From Taudactylus pleione (lineage: Eukaryota > Chordata > Amphibia > Anura > Myobatrachidae): a stretch of DNA of 64,000 nucleotides. Positions 55,823 to 64,000 of the stretch are shown piece after piece (the stretch's first letter is position 1; every line of letters starts with the position of its first letter). The translations under genes were made by a program, and so were the position numbers. The notes beneath the pieces are model-generated. The model saw only the letters and a program-made list of their open reading frames with translations, made no database searches and was not told where the DNA came from. Location of the stretch: assembly GCA_031769625.1 (NCBI GenBank), contig JAUIMM010000534.1, positions 7,394,001 through 7,458,000 on the forward strand, written 5' to 3'.

Positions 55823-57060
55823 TTTAGATGTGGGAAGAGTCAGGATTAGTAAGGGGAGGAGTCTATGCCAGGAGCCAGATGCTGACGCCAAGGTGGGCCT
55901 GTGTGTTGTTTAAATGCCAGGGCCTAATTTTAGTCCCAGTCCAGCCCTGATGCGATTCATGAAGGAACGGAAAGCTCAGCTTTTCCTTCCTCTCCTGCGG
56001 TACAGATTCGCCATCTGAGGATGGAGCTATCTGTACCGGAAGCTGAACAGAGCAGGGAAGCTGTATACTTCCCTGCTGTCTGTCCAGCACCCGGCGCTGG
56101 CTCCGCCCCCTTTTCCCAGCGTCCATTGCAGCACGTCTGACGTAACCTGCTACTCTCGGATGCCGGGGCATGCACACTAAGAATAAAGACATATTGGGCT
56201 CCCGATATGTCTGTCTTCTCACTACGCCCAGGTATTGCGTAGGGGCTGGACAACGCCCGAAGATGTCGGACAGGTAAGTGTACATGAATGGCTACTAAAC
56301 ATCACTATATATCGCATCGATTGTGATGCGATATATAGCAATATCTTTTAGTAGCCACTTCATGTTCTACATGAATAGACCCCCTTAGGTTGGCTAATAT
56401 TCTCGCTGCAGTACTTCTAAAGAGGAACCCTCCAAGATTAACATGTTATAAAAATCCATGTGTCCAGTCGATCATCCAGTCTCCACGTCTGCTTAGTTTT
56501 GAGTTCTGCTGTTTGTGTCATCCAGGCGGCACAGTCCGCATTCTAGTCTCCTGCCGCTTGTGTCATCTAGGCGGCACGGGCCGCACCTCAGCATCCCGTT
56601 TACAGCTATCCAGTGAGTTAACGCTTGTGTCAACCCGGTGGCACAAGCCGCACCAGTGCACCGAGTGTACGCAAGCTGTGTACTGCTACTTGTGTCAACC
56701 TGGCGGCACAAGCCGCACTTCTGCACTCCTTGTACGCAAACTAGTGTACGGTTACATATCAACCGGGCGGCACAAGCTGCACTTCTTGTCCACAGGCCAG
56801 AGACTGCTTCACGCCAAGGCTTACCAGCCTTCAAGGCTGCAACACCTCACCAGCCCTCAAGGCAATAACGGTCGCCACTAGCCAAGTGTTCCAGCCCTCA
56901 AGGTTGTAGCAGGACTGTCTCATTCTTGCTCTCAGTTGATATTTCAGCCTATAGGCTGCAACAAATGCATTACAAGTCTACTTATCTCCTTGCACAATCC
57001 TCCACTCTGCACTAATCGGAGTCAATTCCTTCCGGGGACTGACTGACACACACACACACA

Positions 57061-57091
<31 letters not shown>

Positions 57092-57197
57092 CACACCAAT
57101 ACCTGCTCATGATAAAACAAAACATCCAACTTTTAGGATATAGTGGCTAGCGACAGGCCCCGGTACTGAGGAAGGCATGGTGAAATCTTGGAGGAGT
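55823..57197. other. Intergenic DNA with Cys-codon-rich tandem units and CA repeat
   Basis: 56500-56800 has four to five diverged units of about 75 bp (TTGTGTCAACC-GGCGGCACAAGCCGCAC), giving short ORFs of no known domain. A (CA)n tract is at 57043-57096. 57190-57197 is the TSD of the next element. Confidence 0.5.
56505..56790. repeat. Diverged tandem repeat (GGCGGCACAAGCCGCAC unit)
   Basis: The core 'TGTGTCAACCCGGTGGCACA' recurs at about 56515, 56560, 56630, 56690 and 56757 with variations. Confidence 0.6.
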
Positions 57198-57589
57198 CAG
57201 GGCCGTTGCTACCATTGGGCAGCTTTAGGTGGCTGCTTAGGGGTGCTGGCCACTGGAGGGCGCCGCTGGGTCCACAAAAAAAAGGTTGTCTCTTTCAATC
57301 CCAGACAGGTTGGTTTAGTGTGTGTGAGACTGGTTTTATTGAGTGCTGACCGGGTTAGTGTATGTGTGTGTGGGTTTAATGAGTACTGGCAGGTGTGTGT
57401 ATGTGGGGGGAGTAATGGGTACTGACATATATTGGAACACTTATGTGTGGCATAAATATATTGGGGCATGGATGTGTGCCATGATGTATTGGGGCACAGC
57501 TGTATGGCATATAAATAATTTGTGTCACATGTGTGGCATATGTACTAGGGGCATTGTTTGGCATAATTCATGACTATGTGGCATACAAT

Positions 57590-57771
57590 AACTTTGGTGC
57601 ACATCTGTGTGTCATACTATGTATTGGAGCACAAATGTGTGTCATACTATGTATTGGAGCACAAATGTGTGTCATACTATGTATTGGGGGCACAAATGTG
57701 TGTCATTTTAGGTATTAGAGCATAATTGTGTGTCATATTATGTATTGGAGCATAAATGTGTGTCATATTAT
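57590..57771. repeat. 30-bp minisatellite, left part
   Basis: Units of TATTGGAGCATAAATGTGTG plus TCATATTATG, continuous with 59728-61710 once the inserted element is removed. Confidence 0.9.
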
Positions 57772-58306
57772 CAGGGGCGGATTGGGCCACCGGGACGGCG
57801 GGACGTTTCCCGTTGGGCCGGGCCCCATGCTCCCCGCAGTGGCCACTCTCTCTCCCATGCCTGCCTGATTCATCTAACTGTGGCTGCCGCGATAGGAGCT
57901 GGAGCAGCGCTGAGCATGAAAAGGTGCTGACAGCTGTCAGCTATGTGCTGCGGCCGCGCGGCACACAGCGGCAGCCAGGGCAGTGAGAGGCCGGCCAGGC
58001 TTCACACTCATATCGGGGACTGGGGCCAGCCTGTCCGACATTGCTACACACTGGCTGGCCCCTCCCCAGGGGTCGCCAGCCTACCTATCACGGGGCTCAG
58101 TGGGCTGCACGGCTCAGCCCTCCTCTTCCTGCTCCTCGACTGAGTCACTGCATGTGCCTCCTCTGCGTCCCCTCCTCACCACACTGACTGTCCTGGCTCC
58201 CTGCACTTTTCACAGGACAGGAGGACAAGGTAGGAAGAAACTGCTTGTACCTGAATTTGGGGGACAGTGTAATTGCTGGAGGTCATGGGGCTGATACATG
58301 CATTCA

Positions 58307-58515
58307 CTCCAAGCACCCATGTGTTACTTGCCTTACACCCATGTGTTACTTGCCTTACACCCATGTGTTACTTGCCTTAGACCCATGTGTTACTTGCCTT
58401 ACACCCATGTGTTACTTTCCTTACACCCATGTGTTGCTTGCCTTACACCCATGTGTTACTTGCCTTACACGCATGTGTTACTTGCCTTACACCCATGTGT
58501 TACTTGCCTTACAGA
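58307..58515. repeat. 22-bp minisatellite, about nine copies
   Basis: Unit ACACCCATGTGTTACTTGCCTT, almost uniform. Confidence 0.95.
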
Positions 58516-58689
58516 ACCATTAGAAATAAATAATAAAAAAAAACCAGCTAATCACATTTAAACATGTATATGTAAAAGTTTCCATACCATAACTTGAGAT
58601 GTCTGACTTTACATTCACATTTTATGTGCAGTATAATGTACTATTCACATCCATTGCCTGTAAAAGATGGTTAAAAAACTGCGCTCAGT

Positions 58690-59194
58690 GGGCCTAATTC
58701 ACCAGAGAACGCAATGCCAATATTTACGCAGAACGAGCATTTGTTTACTATTGCGCATTCACAGTGATTGCAGTGCGATTACATTCGCACAGAGGATCTA
58801 TTCGCAAAGTGAGTGACAGGTCAGCATTTGGGGGAGGTAATGGGGGGGGTTGTCCAAAAAATGCAGGTGTGTCTGAACGTTTGAACGCCGTTTCATGGGC
58901 GTGCATAAATTATCCCTTGCAATTGCATTCAGAGTATGAGGCCTCTGTGCGTGTCAGGAAAGGTGCAGTGTTTTGCGGCTGGTCAGACATAACTTACTTG
59001 CTGCGTGACTGCCCGATGTACGGCGATGGTACCGATGTGTACACAGTTGTACGTCGGCGTAGGTATATGAGAAGGCAGCAATGGGCATCCCTGTGCTTGG
59101 CGGTGCTTTGAAGGGCATTAGCATATTTTAGCAACTGCGATCCGTGAGAGAATGCAGCTGTGATTGCATTTGGGTCCTCTAGTGAATTAAGCCT
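58690..59194. mobile_element. Harbinger-like MITE
   Basis: The ends GGGCCTAATTCACCAGAG and CTCTAGTGAATTAAGCC are imperfect inverted repeats. The interior contains a GCAATGC/GCATT-rich noncoding sequence. Confidence 0.6.
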
Positions 59195-59727
59195 AGTATT
59201 CTTCAATGGGAAAACTGACAGGGAGTTTGATAGTTCTGTTATATAATTTACTTTGTACTCTAGGTTTGGTGACCCCTTAAGTAGCATTCACAAACAAAAT
59301 AAGAAAACAACAATTACTTTCAATTAGGTTGGGTACGGGATCCCAGCGGTCACAATACCAAAACCAGCATCCCGACAGTCAGAATCTCGACCCAACTAGG
59401 TAAGAACCCCAACCCTTCCCCTCTGCAGCCTAACCCTCCCCCTAGTGCCTAACCCTCCCCCTATCTATACTACTTACCGTCAGGATTCTGGTGCTTGGAT
59501 TTTGACTGCTGTGCCCCTTTTCGTGTAACACCAGGATGTCATGCGCACGTGCACAATGTCATGACGTTGCACACTTAGTGGGCTTGGCCGGCACAGGCTG
59601 CTACTGTGCCCTGTTATGGCCCTGATCTCCCCACCTCTACAGACCCCGCCCCCTCAACTAACCCCACCTCAATTAGGGCTGCTTCCAGAAATTTCCCGGG
59701 CTGGTTTTGCATCCCAATCCACCCCTG

Positions 59728-61710
59728 CATATTATGTATTGGAGCATAAATGTGTGTCATATTATGTATTGGGGCATAAATGTGTCATATTATGTATTGG
59801 AGCATAAATGTGTGTCATATTATGTATTGGAGCACAAATGTGTGTCATACTATGTATTGGAGCATAAATGTGTGTCATATTATGTATTGGAGCATAAATG
59901 TGTGTCATATGTGTTGGAGCATAAATGTGTATTATATTATGTATTGGAGCACAAATGTGTGTCATACTATGTATTGGAGCATAAATGTGTGTCATATTAT
60001 GTATTGGAGCATAAATGTGTGTCATATTATGTATTGGAGCATACATGTGTGTCATATTACGTATTGGAGCATACATGTGTGTCATATTATGTATTGGGGC
60101 ATAAATGTGTGTCATATTATGTATTAGAGCATACATGTGTGTCATATTATGTATTGGAGCACAAATGTGTGTCATACTATGTATTGGAGCATAAATGTGT
60201 GTCATATTATGTATTGGAGCATAAATGTGTGTCATATTACGTATTGGAGCATAAATGTGTGTCATATTACGTATTGGAGCATACATGTGTGTCATATTAC
60301 GTATTGGAGCATACATGTGTGTCATATTATGTATTGGGGCATAAATGTGTGTCATATTATGTATTAGAGCATACATGTGTGTCATATTATGTATTGGAGC
60401 ACAAATGTGTGTCATACTATGTATTGGAGCATAAATGTGTGTCATAGTATGTATTGGAGCATAAATGTGTGTCATATTACGTATTGGAGCATAAATGTGT
60501 GTCATATTACGTATTGGAGCATACATGTGTGTCATATTACGTATTGGAGCATACATGTGTGTCATATTATGTATTGGAGCACAAATGTGTGTCATATTAT
60601 GTATTGGAGCATAAATGTGTGTCATATTACGTATTGGAGCATAAATGTGTGTCATATTATGTATTGGAGCATACATGTGTGTCATATTATGTATTGGAGC
60701 ATAAATGTGTGTCATATTATGTATTGGAGCATAAATGTGTGTCATATGTGTTGGAGCATAAATGTGTGTCATATTATGTATTGGAGCATAAATGTGTGTC
60801 ATATTATGTATTGGAGCATAAATGTGTGTCATACTATGTATTGGAGCATAAATGTGTGTCATATTACGTATTGGAGCATAAATGTGTGTCATAGTATGTA
60901 TTGGAGCATAAATGTGTGTCATATTATGTATTGGAGCATAAATGTGTGTCATATATTGGAGCATAAATGTGTGTCATATGTGTTGGAGCATAAATGTGTG
61001 TCATATTATGTATTGGAGCATAAATGTGTGTCATATTATGTATTGGGCAATAAATGTGTGTCATTTTAGATATTAGAGCATAATTGTGTGTCATATTATG
61101 TATTGGAGCATAAATGTGTATCATATTATGTATTGGAGCATAAATGTGTGTCATATTATGTGTTGGAGCATAAATGTGTGTCATATTATGTATTGGAGCA
61201 TAAATGTGTGTCATATTATGTATTGGAGCATAAATGTGTGTCATATTATGTATTGGAGCATAAATGTGTGTCATAGTATGTATTGGAGCATAAATGTGTG
61301 TCATAGTATGTATTGGAGCATAAATGTGTGTCATATTATGTATTGGAGCATAAATGTGTGTCATAGTATGTATTGGGGCATAAATGTGTCATATTATGTA
61401 TTGGAGCATAAATGTGTGTCATATTATGTATTGGAGCATAAATGTGTGTCATAGTATGTATTGGAGCATAAATGTGTGTCATATTATGTATTGGAGCATA
61501 AATGTGTGTCATATTATGTATTGGAGCATAAATGTGTGTCATATTATGTATTGGAGCATAAATGTGTGTCATAGTATGTATTGGAGCATAAATGTGTGTC
61601 ATATTATGTATTGGGGCATAAATGTGTGTCATATTATGTATTGGAGCATAAATGTGTGTCATATGTGTTGGAGCATAAATGTGTATTATATTATGTATTG
61701 GAGGCATTGA
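59728..61710. repeat. 30-bp minisatellite with 240-bp higher-order unit
   Basis: About 65 units of TATTGGAGCATAAATGTGTG plus TCATATTATG. Variant units (GGGCATAAA, AGAGCATACATG, AGCACAAATG) recur at 240-bp spacing between about 59900 and 60580, showing block duplications of eight units. Long ORFs on both strands are artefacts of the 30-bp period. Confidence 0.95.
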
Positions 61711-61940
61711 TATGTAGCATAATTATGAATTGGTGTGGCATATAATGAATTGTGGAACATAACATGTTATGAATTGGGGGCAGTGTTATGAGGTACAGTA
61801 TGATTTTGGGGCTTTGCTGTGTGGCATATTATAAATTAGCGTCACTAATATATGGCATAGTATGAATTGGAGGGAGCAGGGGTGGAGGGTGAAATGTTGC
61901 CTAGGGCGCCCAGGCACCTTGCACCGGCCCTGGGAGGAGT

Positions 61941-62596
61941 GGCCACGTCCCCTAAAAAATAAAAAAGTAAAGTACTATGTACAGTGCCACGAAGCCACGC
62001 CGCATGTAGCAAATGGGAACACTCGTCCACCTAAGCAGTTGGCCCGGACACCGCCAACCTTCTCGGCGCCCCTAGCAGTACACTAAGATGCACATACACA
62101 CTGTGGACAAAGAAACTGAAACTTTTAGACTAGCTAAGAACTGATGCAAAAATCCTGCCTTTCTACAGAGTGGTAATGCTTGTGTGCCAGTCCGCCTCCT
62201 AAAAAAACACTTTCTTATTTTATCTTGTTCTGCCATGCGTAACTAAACACAGATGCACTGGGGTACTTAGTCCATACATGGCACAGAATGGCCGCACTTC
62301 ATCCAACTCCTCCCATCAGCATCTGCACAAATTGAAGTGTATGGAATCACCAGAGAGGATTTTGCACTGTGTCGTAGCCTATATTTGCCTACATTGCTGG
62401 GATATGCAGAGTTCTCCCCGATTTCTGGGACAGCAGTGCACCCTCCCACATCCCACTCACTTCCCTATTGAAAATGGTCAGCCAAGGGCTTTTATACGCA
62501 AATTGTGGCAAATTGCATCATTATAGCCTTGTGCAAATAGTGACATAGTGTAGCGGGGGTGGGTCTATGATGACACAAAACATGTCACCACGCCCA
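61941..62596. other. Intergenic DNA
   Basis: No gene recognised. 61941-62090 continues repeat-like sequence; the remainder appears unique. Confidence 0.4.
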
Positions 62597-62730
62597 ACTT
62601 TGGCCCTCCAGCTGCTGTGGAACTATACATCCCAGCATGCACTTCCACCTTTTTGATATAATAGAATGCTAAAACTATGGCAGTGCATGCCGGGATGTGT
62701 AGTTCCACAGCAGCTGGAGGGCCAAGGTTG
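62597..62730. mobile_element. Palindromic MITE (GGCCCTCCAGCTGCTGTGG family)
   Basis: The arms TTGGCCCTCCAGCTGCTGTG and CACAGCAGCTGGAGGGCCAA are perfect complements, and inner GCATG...CATGC arms also pair. About 135 bp. Confidence 0.75.
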
Positions 62731-63368
62731 AAGACCCCTGATGTATGGCTTTGACTACTGTCTCTAGGAAGAAGATTCTCTACTGACTACAAACTAAGTT
62801 GATTGAAAGCTGCTTTTTTCAAATCTAAAATAAATATACAAAGCACCACTTTAGGTATACAGTATATTTTATTCACCATGTTTGAAATCTGAATGGTAAC
62901 TTTTTTGTCACGCAAACAAATACCTAATATTGTTGGCATCCTTTTTCCTATTATTGTGTTTGTTACCATATCCTTTATATATCCAGAAATAGAATGCAAA
63001 TCCTTACATGTATTTTTGTCAGTCTTCCAATGTACCCTCTCATAGAAGAGAAACTTGAATTTTCCCTGCATTTGCTATTCAAATCTATTTGTGTAAGCAT
63101 TAGTATTTGCATGTAGTGTTCATTGTTATAGATTGCAGTACAATACTGGCAATCATGGCTCGGGGTAATCTTTTCTCTTTTTTTGGCCAATGTTTAATAC
63201 ACATTTTTTTACTATAACGCAGCTAAATAAAGATTTGTAACTTGATATTTGGCAGACTATATAGATATGAAGACATTCTTTACATATCTTCAAGAATTAC
63301 TTAATATAAATGTACACATTTATATATGCCAATTATTACTCAAAGACATATGTTTTCATTAATTAGGC
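62731..63368. other. AT-rich intergenic DNA
   Basis: No gene or element recognised; the short ORFs have no domain. Confidence 0.4.
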
Positions 63369-63792
63369 CAGAGGTTCCCAAACTCGGGCCTTCAAGGCAT
63401 CCTAACGGTCCTGGTTTTAAGGATATCCATGGTTGAGCACAGATGGTTAAATCAAATAATTTAGAAACTAATTAAGTCACCTGCGCCCAAGCATGGTTAT
63501 CCTTAAAACCTGGACCGTTAGGGTTTAGGGTAGAACGTCCTGTCCCCCTGGTTATACCATCATTTGTTGGCCACCCATAAACTAGTTGTATTATGCACCA
63601 GCTACCAGCAGTAAATGAGGATTGTTCTTAAAATAAGCAGAGGTTCCCAAACTCCTCCTTTAAGTACAGGTTTTAAGGCACTTAAGACCTTATGGTTAAA
63701 TCAAATAGACTGAGGTACTAATTAAGTCACCTGTGCTCAAACATGGATATCCTTAAAATCTGGACTGTAGTTGCAGAGTTTGGGAACCTCTG
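63369..63792. repeat. Two MITE copies of the CAGAGGTTCCCAAACT family
   Basis: The first copy at 63369-63530 lacks its right end. The second at 63638-63792 has both ends (CAGAGGTTCCCAAACT and AGTTTGGGAACCTCTG). Same family as the element at 26092-27599. Confidence 0.65.
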
Positions 63793-64000
63793 AAATATGG
63801 TAATGTTTCGGGTACATAATAATATTGGGGAGTGGCCTAGTTTACAAATGTAAAAAGTTGGGAGGAGCTATTTGCATAGTATAATTATTTAAATAAAAAA
63901 TATATATATACATTTAAGGAGTTTAGTCATCATTATTTTTATTTGAAATTCCAAACCCTCCCTGTCTGGAACCCCTGGCTGAAGCTGTGTGTTCACCTGT
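63793..64000. other. AT-rich end of window
   Basis: TA run at 63898-63909; nothing else recognised. Confidence 0.4.

Larger units (their letters stand above)
57772..59727. mobile_element. hAT MITE inserted into the minisatellite
   Basis: Ends CAGGGGCGGATTGGG and CCCAATCCACCCCTG, a good inverted repeat. Target duplication CATATTAT at 57764-57771 and 59728-59735 is exact and is part of the minisatellite unit. It carries a 22-bp repeat, a Harbinger-like MITE and a segment related to 23300-23665. Confidence 0.9.
57198..61932. mobile_element. Non-autonomous hAT element filled with a 30-bp minisatellite
   Basis: Ends CAGGGCCGTTGC and GCACCGGCCCTG are flanked by exact GGAGGAGT octamers (57190-57197, 61933-61940). 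The interior starts with diverged units (57400-57590), becomes regular, and is split by another hAT MITE at 57772-59727. No transposase. Confidence 0.9.

Noticed and set aside
56390..56881. Cys-rich 163-codon ORF (repeated CHLGGT/CQPGGT)
   Set aside because: Tandem repeat translation without recognised domain or conserved start.
59762..60964. Long ORFs on both strands, up to 400 codons, with repetitive His/Met/Tyr-rich sequence
   Set aside because: They arise because the minisatellite period (30 bp) is a multiple of three and lacks stops in several frames.
59728..61710. CRISPR-like array of regular repeats
   Set aside because: The whole unit is tandem with no unique spacers, and the context is a vertebrate transposon.

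Overview
This is vertebrate nuclear DNA, most likely from a frog with a large, repeat-rich genome. That placement is an inference. It rests on an intron-rich WWP-type ubiquitin ligase locus embedded in a class I endogenous retrovirus, autonomous hAT elements, many hAT and Harbinger MITEs, an L1-type LINE, a tyrosine-recombinase (DIRS/Ngaro-type) retrotransposon and a possible Penelope-like fragment. No prokaryotic features, rRNA or tRNA genes are visible.

Layout: 1-7844 is a minus-strand gammaretrovirus-like ERV (env, integrase, RNase H, RT, protease, nucleocapsid, gag, PBS, 5' LTR), broken by stops and frameshifts; its 3' LTR lies outside the window. 7845-12655 is intergenic, with a hAT MITE (8536-8835), a frameshifted RING-H2 gene fragment (9974-10294) and a possible Penelope-like segment with a hammerhead-like core. 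12656-19970 is a 7.3 kb composite hAT element with a perfect 8-bp target duplication. It has a BED-finger transposase split by an inverted extra copy of its own 5' end.

21336-51628 carries, on the plus strand, exons of a C2-WW-HECT E3 ligase closest to WWP1/WWP2. I place eleven exons: C2 (two), a linker exon, a tandemly repeated acidic/Pro-Ser-Thr linker exon, two WW exons and HECT exons (five upstream of the catalytic segment, of which the last two lie beyond the large insertions; one further exon completes the set up to the GFAGLLG segment). The locus looks decayed. There is an in-frame TAG in a HECT exon, one donor GT is AT, one acceptor AG is CG, and the first Trp of WW1 is Cys. The exons for WW3, WW4 and the start of HECT are not found where they should be. 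The exon with the catalytic Cys would lie 3' of 51628 and is not seen in the window.

The introns are filled with mobile DNA: Harbinger and hAT MITEs, minisatellites of about 30 bp, a hAT-ended unit (34653-43242) containing a minisatellite and an L1 (minus, about 36435-42990), and a minus-strand YR retrotransposon (about 43650-49560) with Gag/CCCH, RT, RNase H, tyrosine recombinase and an SGNH-hydrolase ORF.

Downstream, 51701-53980 is an internally deleted relative of the 12656 hAT. 57198-61932 is a non-autonomous hAT with exact 8-bp TSDs, filled by a 30-bp minisatellite, and it is itself interrupted by another hAT MITE (57772-59727) with its own exact TSD. The rest to 64000 is MITE-rich intergenic DNA. 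The recurrent theme is nested DNA-transposon insertion and minisatellite expansion inside hAT elements.
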